Shown here: positions 45,953 to 55,148 of the stretch, one piece after another
Numbering within the stretch: the first letter of the stretch is position 1
How the letters are laid out: each line of letters opens with the position of its first letter
DNA from: Nocardioides sp. TF02-7
GTDB lineage: Bacteria > Actinomycetota > Actinomycetes > Propionibacteriales > Nocardioidaceae
NCBI RefSeq assembly: GCF_022437945.1
Contig: NZ_CP092535.1
Location: 930,001-994,000, forward strand
DNA length: 64,000 nt
Direction of reading: 5' to 3'
Position numbers and translations under genes: made by a program
Notes under the pieces: model-generated
What the model saw: the letters and a program-made list of their open reading frames with translations, nothing else
What the model was told of the DNA's origin: nothing
Databases searched by the model: none

Positions 45953-46060
45953 TCGTTCCGCGGCCGGGTCGGCCGCGGCAGGTCGTCGCCCGGGGCACCC
46001 GCGACGGTGGCGGGTTGCCGCCCAGCGAGCCGGGGCTTGGCGCTGGGACTCATGACCTGC
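45953..46060 (-). promoter_or_regulatory. SAM-IV riboswitch
   Basis: Minus-strand sequence from 46060: GCAGGTC pairs perfectly with GACCTGC at 45978-45984 (P1). Inside are the hallmarks of the actinobacterial SAM-IV class (RF00634): GGTCATGAGT, CCCAGCGCCAAGCCCCGGC, CGCTGGGCGGCAACCC, then GCGGGTGCCCCGGGCGACGACC. A further hairpin follows (CCGCGGCC/CGGCCGCGG, about 45955-45977), as in SAM-IV RNAs. The ribosome site AGGAGG of the downstream gene lies 35 bp beyond, so translational control is likely. SAM would be expected to switch expression off. Confidence 0.85.
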
Positions 46061-46148
46061 CGAGAAGGCTACGAGGACGCTCCGACACAACACGTTCACC
46101 GGAGCGCAGACATCACCGGTTTCGCTGATTCCGTCGACCGCGACCGCC

Positions 46149-48439
46149 ATGCTGCCCGTCGTGGATTCACCAGAACCGAGCACGACCGAGGCGCAGCCCG
46201 CTCCTCCCCCGCCGCCGACCCGACCGGCGATGACGACGATCCCGACGGCCCGCCGGGTCCTGCGCTCCTGCGTCGAGCCGCTGCTGGCGTACGCCGTGGC
46301 GTTGGCGGCCGCGGTCGGCACCGCGGTCCTGCTGGTCGCCGCGCTGGCCCTGCAGTCCGACGGCGGCGCGACCGAGGACGACCCGACCGAGGGCATCGAT
46401 ATCGAGGCGATCGGCACGCTCGTCGGGATTCCGTTCCAGCTCGCCGGCATGGCGTTGGGCGGACCCGTCAAGCTCGGCGACGACGAGTTCAGCATCTCGC
46501 TCTACGCGCCTCCCCTGTTCGTGACGGCCGTCTTCGCCGTCGCCGCCTTCTGGCTGTCGAGGCGGAGCGAGAGGGCGGCGCCGTCGCCGAGCGCCGCGGA
46601 GCGAGTGATCCTCGCCGTCTCGGGAGCCTTCGTCACCGCGGTCGTCGTCACGGTCGCGACCCGGGTGCTGGCCATGCGCAACGACGGGGCGGTGATGCAC
46701 GCCGCGAGCGTCGGCCTGTTCTTCGGCGCGTTCTCGCTCGCAGGGGTGGCGGCGGTGCTCGGCCGGTTCGCGGCCCACGGATCGCTCTGGCCGCGTTGGC
46801 TGCCGGCCGACGGCCGCCGGGCTGCACACCTGGTGGTCCAGCACGTGCTGCTGTGGGTCGTTGTCGCGATCCCGGTGGCGGTGGTGTGGTTCGGGGTGGA
46901 GAGCAGCCTTGCAGCGGGCTTCTACGCACTGGTCTGGGGTCCGACGGTGGGGTTCGGGGCGTTCACGCTGGGGCATCTCGGTGCGCTCACGACGCTCGGA
47001 CAGCACGCGTTCGCGTGGGACCTGGGCTGGTTTCCCGGGGTCGTGCTGCCGCTCCTCGCCGTCCTCCTCACCGTGATCGCCTCGATCGCGTGGCACCTTC
47101 GGCGCGGTCACGATCGCGGCCTGCTGGCGCAGCCGGCGTCCTGGGTCGCGCTGCCGGTCGCCTACGCCGGCGCCGCGCTCGCCGTCTGCCTGCTGTCGAC
47201 GGTCGGGGTCTCGGGCGCGTTCTTCGGCGCCAGCGCCGGCGTCACGTTCCACGGCGCCTACTGGCTGATCCCGGTGCTCGCCGTGTGGGGGTGCGGCGGT
47301 CGAGGTGCTCTCGCGGTACGTCGCTCCCGCGCTCGCCGGCGCCTTACCGCAGTCCCTCGCACGTCGGCTCGCCCGCGGACCGGCCGAGCTCGCGTCGCCG
47401 CCTGCTCCGTCCGTGCAACGGCTCCCGATGACGCCGGACGACCGGGCCCGTGCGAAGCGGGCGCTGATCGGCGTCGGCGTCGTGGGCGGTCTCGGTCTCG
47501 TCGGCTTCGTCGCGGTCAGCGTCGTCGGGTCGACGATGTTCGACCCGGAGCAACGGGCCGAGGCCTACCTCGACGCCCTGGTCGACGGCGCCGCGGCGGA
47601 GGCCCTCGAGCTGGCGCCGGTGGACGGCGACGAGGCGGCGGACGCGCTGCTGACCGACGAGGTCTACGGCGCTGCCGACGACCGGATCACCGGCTACGAG
47701 ATCACCCAGGTCGAGGAGCTCGGCGACACCGTGCTGGTCACGGTCGACCTCGAGGGTGTCGAGGAGGGCGACGACGTCACGTTGACCCTGGAGTCCGACG
47801 GCCGCAGCGGCCTGTTCTTCGAGGACTGGAAGCTGGTCGACGGCGGACTCGCCACCGAGGTGACCGTCTCCGTGCCGGAGGACAGTGCGTCGCTGCAGGT
47901 CAACGGCGTCGAGGTCGAGGCGAGCGCCGGCACCGACGTCGATCTGTGGGCCCTGCCCGGCTCCTACACCTTCGACCCATACGGCGACAGCGAGTGGTTG
48001 ACGCCCGTCGACGCGCCGACGACGGTCACGCCCGGTTATGGAGGCACCTACGCCGAGATCCCCGAGCCCGAGCCGTCCGCCGCGCTCGAGGAGCTCGTCG
48101 ACGCCGAGCTGGCCGCGTGGGTCGAGGGCTGCATGGCCGCGACGGAGGCCGCCCCCGCCGGCTGCCCCTCAGGAGATCTACCCCTATGGCGACGAGCAGC
48201 GGAACCTCACCTGGACCCTCGTCACGATGCCGTCGGTCTCGTGGGACGGCTTCTACGGCACCTTCCCCGCCGACCTCTCGACCGAGGAGGGCACGGCGAC
48301 CGCCACCTACGAGTACGACGAGTCCTACGGCTTCGGCGCGCCCGAGTGGACCACGGAGACCGAGGAGTCGTCGCTCTACGTCGACGTGACGGTCGACCTG
48401 GTCGACGGCGAGCCGGTGGTCTCCTTCGAGGAGTGGTGA
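46149..48439 (+). CDS. Large polytopic membrane protein with exported C-terminal domain, two frameshifts
   Basis: About 762 residues after repair. A proline-rich N-terminus leads to roughly eight to ten hydrophobic segments (VEPLLAYAVALAAAVGTAVL, VILAVSGAFVTAVVVTVATR, PGVVLPLLAVLLTVIASIAW), then a further segment (ALIGVGVVGGLGLVGFVAVS) and an exported, acidic C-terminal domain (FDPEQRAEAYLDALVDGAAA, VNGVEVEASAGTDVDLWALP GSYTF) that recalls TcaA/YvbJ-type repeats. Breaks: the G5 run at about 47287-47291 and the C4 run at about 48165-48168, both one base too long; repair keeps one chain. ATG 46149; a nearby GTG could also serve. Function unknown. Divergent from the SAM-IV-controlled gene; the 240-bp gap holds that riboswitch. 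Confidence 0.65.
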
Positions 48440-48495
48440 CCGCCCCCTGTGGATGACCGGATGCGCGCAACGAGAGATGGCCGGATCATCGCTGC

Positions 48496-49488
48496 ATGAC
48501 CCCGAGCATCGACATCACGACCGACCGGCTCCACCGCGCGGTCCTCGACCTGGTGACCGAGCACGGCCCGCAGCATCCCGACTGGTTGGCCGCGCGGGCG
48601 CGGAAGGTGTTGCGTGATGCGCGGGTGACCGACGGGTCGGTGCTCGACGCGGTGGCCGTGTCGACGGTGCTCATGCAGCGTCCGGACGGCACCGTCGACC
48701 AGGTGCTGGCGCTGCTCGACGACAACGTGCTCACCCATCGGGTGCGGGCCCGCACCGGCGGCCGTACGGACCTGTGGCTCGGCGTCGGCGTGCAGCCGCT
48801 CCTCAACGTCACCGCCTTCCGGTCGATCCCGCTGCTCGACGGCTCCGGATCGGTGGGCCGTCCCGAGAGCGGGCACGAGGTGCTCGTCGGGCCGCCGGGG
48901 TGGCTCCCGGACGTCGACCGCTACGAGCTGGTCGGGCTGCGGATCACCGGCGGCCGGTTGTCGGTCGAGCCGGTCGCCGAGGACGACCTCGCCACGCCCG
49001 AGCAGCAGCTACAGGTCCGGCGGATGGTGTCGAGCATCTACCAGGTGGAGAAGCAGCACCACTGGCCGAAGCCGCTCGACGTCTACGAGGACGAGCTCCT
49101 GGCCCGGCCCGAGCTGGTGGCGCTGGCGATCGCGCGGGCGCTGCTGGAGGACCCCGCGCTGTTCGTGACGCCGTACCCACCTCTCGACGAGCTGCTGCAC
49201 AACCCGCTCAACCGCGACGTCGACCTCGACCACTGGCGCGACGTCGCCGTCGGCCAGCAGATCGAGACGCTCGGCTTCTGGGTCGACGGCTTCCCGCCGG
49301 GGCTGCACATGGAGCTGGAGGCGCGGGCGCGGCGCTACGGCATGACGACGGCGCAGTTCATCGTCGCCCTCCTCGGCACGCTGGCGTGGCGCACGCCGTT
49401 CGCCGAGGACATGGAGCCGTGGGACGACTGGGACCCGGACCGGCAGCTCGCGAAGGTCTCCAACCTCACCGCCGAGGACGAGCAGTGA
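48496..49488 (+). CDS. Protein of unknown function
   Basis: 330 residues, intact, ATG 48496. Soluble, acidic, without signal peptide or membrane segment. Stretches of note: DRLHRAVLDLVTEHGPQHPD, LDAVAVSTVLMQRPDGTVDQ, VRRMVSSIYQVEKQHHWPKP and LGFWVDGFPPGLHMELEARA. The N-terminal ~60 residues look like a winged-helix fold. No family recognised. Codon use is normal for the window. Its stop is 9 bp from the stop of the convergent gene at 49498. Confidence 0.7.
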   Translation: MTPSIDITTDRLHRAVLDLVTEHGPQHPDWLAARARKVLRDARVTDGSVLDAVAVSTVLMQRPDGTVDQVLALLDDNVLTHRVRARTGGRTDLWLGVGVQPLLNVTAFRSIPLLDGSGSVGRPESGHEVLVGPPGWLPDVDRYELVGLRITGGRLSVEPVAEDDLATPEQQLQVRRMVSSIYQVEKQHHWPKPLDVYEDELLARPELVALAIARALLEDPALFVTPYPPLDELLHNPLNRDVDLDHWRDVAVGQQIETLGFWVDGFPPGLHMELEARARRYGMTTAQFIVALLGTLAWRTPFAEDMEPWDDWDPDRQLAKVSNLTAEDEQ

Positions 49489-49497
49489 GCCGCGTCC

Positions 49498-51204
49498 TCA
49501 TCCGCGCAGCAGCCGCGCCCTGATCAGCGCCGCCCGCCGGGCGGCGACGAGGTAGCCGGCGTCCCCGAGAACGACCGGGTCGCCGGACATCCGCTCGCCC
49601 GGAATCCCCAGCATCCGCTCGAACCGCCGCGCCCGGTCGCCGACCGACGTCACCCCGAACACCTCGAGCAGCTCGCCGGCGGTCACCGGTCCGTACTGGC
49701 TGATCGAGTCGTTGGCCGCCGCCACCAACCAGGCCACCGCGGCGGCGTGGGTGCGGGCCTGCGCACGGCCGCGGAAGTACGCCGCGTCGGCGGCCAGCAG
49801 GTCGCGGAGCAGCCGGCGGTTCGCCGTGCGGTGCTCGACGTCGAAGAGCTCGTCCGCGGCTCGATCGCACAGCTCCAGGATCTCGCCGACCTTCGGCCGC
49901 AGGTCGTCCGGGACGCCGGACCAGTCGAATTCCTCGTCGGGCAGCGGGTCGGTCGTCAGCGCGGCGAGCGCCTCGGGGCCTCCCACCGCCCGCTCCTCCT
50001 CGGGTCCGAGGTCGAGCCCTCCGACGTGCGCCATGGCCAGCTGCGCCAGCTCCGTCGCCGCGTCCCGCGCGGGGCCGCCCAGCGCCTCGAGGTACACCGG
50101 CTCCCACTGGTCGATCGCGGCGATCGTGGGCTCGGTGCGGTACGACGGCACGCCGCGCTCCGCGTGCGCGTAGCGGACGAAGCCGCGCAGGACCTCGGGC
50201 AGCCGCGACATCACGGCCCGATCTTCGATCACCTTGCGGGGGATCCAGTCGGCGAGCGCCACCTCCACCGACACCGGGCTCCAGCGCAGCGGGTCACCGG
50301 TGCCGGTCGCGGAGCCGAACCACACCAGCGACTCGGCGAGGGACCGGGCGTCACCGTCACCACGCCACGGCGCGCCGTGGGGGCTGGCGAGGAACGCGTC
50401 GACGATCTCGGCGTACTCCTCGTCCGTCCAGTCCTTCACCTCCGGCACGGCGCCGCCGGGCGGCATCGTGCGCAGCAGCCACCGCACGAGCGGCCGGCCG
50501 ACCGGCCACGCCTCCTGCTCCGGCATGCCCAGCGTGATCGCACCCCGCTCCAGCGCCTGCTCGAGCAGCGCGCGGGCGTCGGCGGGGTCGACCGCCGCAT
50601 GCGTCATGTCCCCGTCCTCGTCGAGCATCCGGAACTTCGCCGTGACCGACTCGAGCGGTTCCTCGGCCGGGAAAGCGTCCTTGACCACGCCGCCCATGTT
50701 GTTGTCGACGAGGACCACGTAGGTCATCCGCTGCCCGTCGGCGAACCTGACGTCGAGCAGGTAGTTGTCGCCGTCGCGCAGCGGCTCGGTGATCGACACC
50801 ACGCCCTCGACCCTGGTGTCGCCGAGCGACCGCAGCCATTCCGGCATCGGCTGGGTGCGCTCCAGCAGCGTGGTCCGGACCCGGGTGGCGAGGGCTTCGT
50901 CGTCGGTCAGCTCGGCGATCACGTGGAGCGCCGCGGTCGTGGCCGCCACGTCGAAGGTCTCGAACGACGCGACGAGCTCGTCGAGGTCGTACGTCGGCTC
51001 CTCGAGCGGCGCCGGCTCCGCCAGGTGGACGACCCCGGAGACCAGGGCGAGCAGGTCGAGCGGGTGGTCGGCGTACAGCGCACGCTTGATCTCCTTGATC
51101 AGCGGTAGCTCGTCGGCGACGGATCTGGCGTCGTGCTCCCGGCGCACGATCGTCGGCCGACGGGGCTCGCGGGCGCGGTGGGGCTTGCGTCGGTTCTTCG
51201 CCAC
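49498..51204 (-). CDS. Large soluble protein of unknown function (possibly DUF6398-containing)
   Basis: 568 residues, intact, ATG 51204. Very basic N-terminus (MAKNRRKPHRAREPRRPTIV), then helical repeats (EIKRALYADHPLDLLALVSG, AATTAALHVIAELTDDEALA), a beta-rich part (NYLLDVRFADGQRMTYVVLV DNN), a segment WTDEEYAEIVDAFLASPHGA common in actinobacterial hypothetical proteins, and a long helical C-terminus. The central segment resembles what is labelled DUF6398, which I give with low certainty. No catalytic motif seen. The basic start suggests nucleic-acid or ribosome contact. Divergent from the gene at 51296. Confidence 0.65.
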   Translation of the reverse strand: MAKNRRKPHRAREPRRPTIVRREHDARSVADELPLIKEIKRALYADHPLDLLALVSGVVHLAEPAPLEEPTYDLDELVASFETFDVAATTAALHVIAELTDDEALATRVRTTLLERTQPMPEWLRSLGDTRVEGVVSITEPLRDGDNYLLDVRFADGQRMTYVVLVDNNMGGVVKDAFPAEEPLESVTAKFRMLDEDGDMTHAAVDPADARALLEQALERGAITLGMPEQEAWPVGRPLVRWLLRTMPPGGAVPEVKDWTDEEYAEIVDAFLASPHGAPWRGDGDARSLAESLVWFGSATGTGDPLRWSPVSVEVALADWIPRKVIEDRAVMSRLPEVLRGFVRYAHAERGVPSYRTEPTIAAIDQWEPVYLEALGGPARDAATELAQLAMAHVGGLDLGPEEERAVGGPEALAALTTDPLPDEEFDWSGVPDDLRPKVGEILELCDRAADELFDVEHRTANRRLLRDLLAADAAYFRGRAQARTHAAAVAWLVAAANDSISQYGPVTAGELLEVFGVTSVGDRARRFERMLGIPGERMSGDPVVLGDAGYLVAARRAALIRARLLRG

Positions 51205-51295
51205 CGGACCAACGTAGCCGTCGGTGCCGGGCTCTCGTCCTCGCCCCGCGCCGACGCGGGCGGTTGACCGGCTGCCCTGCGGGCACCTGCCTCGC

Positions 51296-51767
51296 GTGCA
51301 CGCCGTCCTGCTGACGTGGAACCCGGGCCGCGACGACGACTACGTCTGGACTCCCGCCGCGTGGGACGCCTCCGTGGTCGCCCCCCTGCTCGGACGGTCG
51401 CCCGGTCGCGACAACCTGGGGCGTGGCGCACCACCACAACGGCATCGAGCCCGGCGGCGACGCCTTCCTCTACCGGCAGGGCGCCCACGGCCGCGGGATC
51501 GTCGCCCGCGGCACCATCCACAGCCACCCGGCCCCTGCCCCGCACTGGGACCCCACCCGTTCGCGACGAGGCGCGACCACCAAGATCGTCGACGTCGAGC
51601 TCGTCGAGGCCGTGCCGGTCGAGCACGCGCTCGGCGTCGACCAGCTCGAGGCCGTCATCCCGGACTTCGCGTGGCGCAAGGTCTACAGCTCGGGGCGGCT
51701 GGTCGCCGCGTCGCCGGCGGAGCGGCTGCGGCGGCTCTGGGACTGGCACGTCGCGGAGGAGGCGTGA
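51296..51767 (+). CDS. PUA/EVE-like small protein, one frameshift
   Basis: About 156 residues after repair, GTG 51296. Begins HAVLLTWNPGRDDDYVWTPA, then ATTWGVAHHHNGIEPGGDAF, LYRQGAHGRGIVARGTIHSH and a C-terminal FAWRKVYSSGRLVAASPAER. The order LLTWNP..W, GDAFLYRQG, RGIVARG resembles the EVE/PUA-like fold that reads modified bases in some restriction proteins, e.g. McrBC-associated domains. That is similarity by eye, not proof. One extra G at about 51392-51393 breaks the frame; repair gives APLLDGRPVATTWGVAHHHN. Stand-alone; no nuclease is fused or adjacent. Confidence 0.55.
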
Positions 51768-51893
51768 TCGTCCGACGGATGCGGAAGCCGCGGATTATCC
51801 GGGAGCCGGCTCCGATCCGCTGACTTATCGAGTTTCTCGGACGAGGTCCTCGACTCCCTGATATTCGTGATCGCGATCCAGGGAGAGAACGTG

Positions 51894-52893
51894 ATGGCCG
51901 ACTCGACATCCACGCCCGGCGCGGGCGCACGCGCCGACTGGTACGCCGACCCCCACAACCCCGCCCAGCTGCGGTACTGGGACGGTCGCCGGTGGACCGC
52001 CCACATCGCGCCACGGCCCGCGGACTGGGGCGGTCCGCAGTGGACGACGTACGCGCCCCGACCGGGCGACCGCCGCACCGGCGAGACGGGGCGCCGCCGG
52101 TCCGGCCTCCCTGGCTGGGCGATCGCCGGCCTGGCCGTGTTCGTCGGACTCGTCGGCCTCGTCGTGGTGGGGTCCGTGCTGTCGGTGGTGGCGCCGGAGC
52201 CGGAGCAGCCCGGGAACGCCTCGGCCGCCGACCCTGGTTCGCCGACCCAGGAGCCCTCGTCGACGCCGACCTCCACCACGCCGGCACCGACTCCCACGGA
52301 GACCGAGACAGAGCCGCCCACGTCGGTCGTGCCGCGCCTCGTCGGCCTGACCCGGGCGAAGGCCGAGGCACGGCTGACCGCTGTCGGACTCGACGTCGGC
52401 GACGTTCGGCAGGCCTACTCGCGCAAGGCGCCCGGAACCGTGCTCCGGCAGAGCGCGGAGGTCGGAGCGTCCGTCCTCACCGGGACCTCGGTGGTGCTCG
52501 TCGTCGCCAAGGCCTATCCCAAGGTCCCTGGAGTCGTCGGACGACGGAAGGCCGCGGCCGTGGCGCGCCTGCGCGACGCCGGGTTCAAGGTCGACGTCAC
52601 CACCGAGAAGCGCTCCTCCGGCAAGGACGGCGTCGTCCTCCGGCAGACACCGGCGGGCGCCGCCCGCGCCAAGCCGGGCTCCTCCGTCTCCATCGTGGTG
52701 TCGAACGTCGTGCGACCGGCCCCGACCCACAACTGCACGGCCGGCTACGACCCGTGCCTCCCCGCCCGCCTACGACTACGACTGCGAGGGCGGCTCGGGC
52801 GACGGCCCGGCCTACACCGGGTACGTCGTGGTGACAGGCTCCGACCCCTACGACCTCGATGCGGACGGCGACGGCGTCGCCTGCGCGAGCTGA
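51894..52893 (+). CDS. DUF2510-TM-PASTA-Excalibur envelope protein, one frameshift
   Basis: About 332 residues after repair. Domains in order: DUF2510 (ADWYADPHNPAQLRYWDGRR WTAHI, about 14-40), one membrane segment (about 73-98), a Ser/Thr/Pro linker, two PASTA repeats (PRLVGLTRAKAEARLTAVGL and PGVVGRRKAAAVARLRDAGF) and a C-terminal Excalibur-type module (CTAGYDPCLP, DYDCEGGSGDGPAYTGYVVV, DPYDLDADGDGVAC). PASTA domains bind muropeptide or lipid II, so a cell-wall role is inferred. The final module nearly repeats the end of the thermonuclease at 27898-28608. The break is the C4 run at about 52760-52763. ATG 51894 has GGGAGA 7 bp upstream. Confidence 0.82.
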
Positions 52894-53023
52894 CTGCCGT
52901 CGGCGGTCGTGACCGAAGCGACCAGCATTCCGCGTCGCCGATCGCCATGCCGCCCATCCTTGGTCCTGGGAGCGGGACCGTACGGCGTACCTCCGACACG
53001 AAGGTGGGGGCGGCCTCGCGCGC

Positions 53024-53617
53024 CTACCAGCGGTGCGCCACGTCGACGACCACGCGATGGCCCCCGTCCTCACCAGGAAGCCGGAACACCCGCATCGGCA
53101 ACCGCGCCCGAACCCCGAGCCCGATGATGGTCTGCCCCTCGAAGCTGCTGGCGAACGCGACCTGGCGGAACGTCTCGTAGCCCGCGACGTCGACGAGCTC
53201 GCGCCACTTCTCCGGCTGGTAGGTGTAGCTGCGGTCCTCGTCGAGCACGGAGGCGTTGACGACGACCTGCAGTCGGGCGGCGCCGCGGAGCGGCACCCGC
53301 TGGCCCGAGCCGTCCGCGACCACGCGCCGGACGTACCTCACGCCGAAGCCCGGCTTGTCCTTGCCGGCGCTGTTGAGGTCGATGACGAGCCGGTCGAAGC
53401 AGGCGTGCCGGCCGGACCGGACGTCGGTGATCTGTCGCCGGGAGTAGTGCTGGGCGCTCTGTTTCATGAGCGAGCCCCACGTCGCCGTGCAGTCCGGGGC
53501 CGGTGCTGTTGATGGCGTGGCTGCGGCGGCCGCGGTCGTGCCCGGCGCCAGGGTCAGCGCGAGCCCGAGTGCCAGCGGTGCGGCGAGGCGTCGACCTCGC
53601 GAGATGATCGTCGTCAT
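53024..53617 (-). CDS. Secreted AMIN-like domain protein
   Basis: 197 residues, intact, ATG 53617. Signal peptide (RLAAPLALGLALTLAPGTTA, cleaved near AAAAATP). The mature part is a single beta domain: CTATWGSLMKQSAQHYSRRQ, ITDVRSGRHACFDRLVIDLN, GFGVRYVRRVVADGSGQRVP, and an ending GLGVRARLPMRVFRLPGEDG. This matches the AMIN-like family of actinobacterial secreted proteins, named for likeness to the peptidoglycan-amidase N-terminal domain. Two cysteines may pair. A cell-wall or polysaccharide contact is likely; no enzyme motif is present. Single gene. Confidence 0.72.
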   Translation of the reverse strand: MTTIISRGRRLAAPLALGLALTLAPGTTAAAAATPSTAPAPDCTATWGSLMKQSAQHYSRRQITDVRSGRHACFDRLVIDLNSAGKDKPGFGVRYVRRVVADGSGQRVPLRGAARLQVVVNASVLDEDRSYTYQPEKWRELVDVAGYETFRQVAFASSFEGQTIIGLGVRARLPMRVFRLPGEDGGHRVVVDVAHRW

Positions 53618-53681
53618 GGCGTCCTCCTCGTGAACACCCGTTGGACGTCGATCGGGCCCGTGTGGTTGACAGCCCGTGCGG

Positions 53682-54756
53682 CTACGCCCTGGGCGCCTGC
53701 TCCTCCAGGAAGTCCCACCAGGTCCAGAAGAAGTCGTCGCCCGCGTCGGTCAGCCTGACCGAGTCGTGGTCGAGGACGAGGATGCCGAGGTCGGCGACGA
53801 GGCCGAGCGCTGCGTTGACCCTGCCTCTCCTGTGGGTGCGCCGCAGGGCGCCGTCGGCGCCGGACATCCTCCGATCTTCCGGCGGGGTCAGCCACGCTTG
53901 GCAGAAGCGGTCCATCTCCTCGAGGCTGACCGGGCGACGGCCGTGGACCAGGGACCGGAGGATCGCCTGGGTGACGATGGCGGTGGAGAGCTCCCTCTCC
54001 CGCAGCCACTCGAAGACCCCGATGGCCGCCCGGATCCCGAGGTCGCGCCAGCCCTTCGCGGTGGGCTCTTCCTCGACGGGCCGACCCACGATCCGTCGTC
54101 CTTCGTCGACGAGGAGGCCGGCAGCCCCGCCACCTGCGAGGAGGCGCTCCAGGCCCACGCTGTCGCCGGCGCTCCGCGTCGGCCGGTCCCGAGCGACCTG
54201 CTGCTCGATCCAGGCCTCCATGCCCATCGCGGCGGGTCCCGGCAGCGGTGGGTCGATGTCGTACTGCAACCGGGCGAGGTCGCGCGCCCACTGCTCGAGC
54301 CCGAGCGCGTCGTAGGCCTCGCGCGCCGGCGCCACCCTCAGGTTGCCGGTCGCTGTGAGCGGCACGCCGTCGCGGGCCCAGGTGGCGAAGTCGAGCAGCG
54401 TGCGGAGGTACGGCGACGCCGCGAGGTCGTCGGCCACGCCCTGGAGGGGCGTCGAGTATCGCTCGTCCGGCAGCTCTCCTGCCATCGAGCTGATGAGCGC
54501 CACGACCGGGTCGTCGGTGTAGTAGGCGGCGTAGAGGCGATCCTGCTCCGAGAGACCCTCCGAGTCGGGCGACGGCAGCAGTCGCTGGCGCTCGAACACC
54601 GGCAGGTCGTTCCAGCGGCGGTTGATCTCCTCGAGCCGTGCTTGCAGCGTCGCGGTGTCGGGGGGCGTCGTCGATGTCGATGCCCTGCGAGCGCCCGAAC
54701 TCCAGCAGCGTCCTCGTCTGCGAGTAGTGCTCCGGGTCGTCGCGTGCCTTCTCCAT
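53682..54756 (-). CDS. Protein of unknown function, second gene of a pair, one frameshift
   Basis: About 357 residues after repair, ATG 54756. Soluble and helical: YSQTRTLLEFGRSQGIDIDD, ARLEEINRRWNDLPVFERQR, LEQWARDLARLQYDIDPPLP, AMGMEAWIEQQVARDRPTRS. The last third contains a winged-helix-like stretch (FEWLRERELSTAIVTQAILR, NAALGLVADLGILVLDHDSV). The frame breaks in the G6 run at 54660-54665; with G5 it reads IDDAPDTATLQARLEEINRR. It starts 20 bp after the 102-residue gene on the same strand, suggesting a two-gene operon. Family unknown. Confidence 0.65.
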
Positions 54757-54775
54757 CTGTGGCGCCGCGCGGCGA

Positions 54776-55084
54776 CTACTCCTTCACGAGCGCCTTGACC
54801 TCGGCCGAGCGCGCCGACATCCGCCCGGTGTTGCGGAGGAACTTGAACCACGCCTCGAGCGCCGCCACGAGGACCTCCGGATCGGGAGGCGCGACGTGGT
54901 CGTTCGCCGACCAGCGCCGCAGCAGCAGGTCCTCGACCGAACCGCTCGGCCAGTAGGTGGGCTCGAGGTCGTCGTAGGTGCCGCGGAGGTCGAGCAGCCT
55001 GCCGACCAGCGCAGTGTCCACCTCGCGTTGCTGCTTCTCCAACCAGCCCTCGAAGTGGCGCAGGATCAGGCGGTGGTCGGACAC
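54776..55084 (-). CDS. Small protein of unknown function, first gene of a pair
   Basis: 102 residues, intact, GTG 55084. Helical: DHRLILRHFEGWLEKQQREV, DTALVGRLLDLRGTYDDLEP and PEVLVAALEAWFKFLRNTGR. WPSGSVEDLLLRRWSANDHV lies between. Ends MSARSAEVKALVKE. No signal or membrane segment. Family unknown; the short size and coupling to a larger helical partner resemble two-part regulatory or toxin-antitoxin layouts, without sequence proof. Confidence 0.6.
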   Translation of the reverse strand: MSDHRLILRHFEGWLEKQQREVDTALVGRLLDLRGTYDDLEPTYWPSGSVEDLLLRRWSANDHVAPPDPEVLVAALEAWFKFLRNTGRMSARSAEVKALVKE

Positions 55085-55148
55085 GCGCCCACCCTAGGAG
55101 GCGGGGGCGACAGGCGTGGTGCCCCACGACGAAGCATGTGGAGTCGCG

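Noticed and set aside
53682..55084. Toxin-antitoxin pair
   Set aside because: Size and coupling fit, but neither protein shows a toxin or antitoxin motif and the second is too large.
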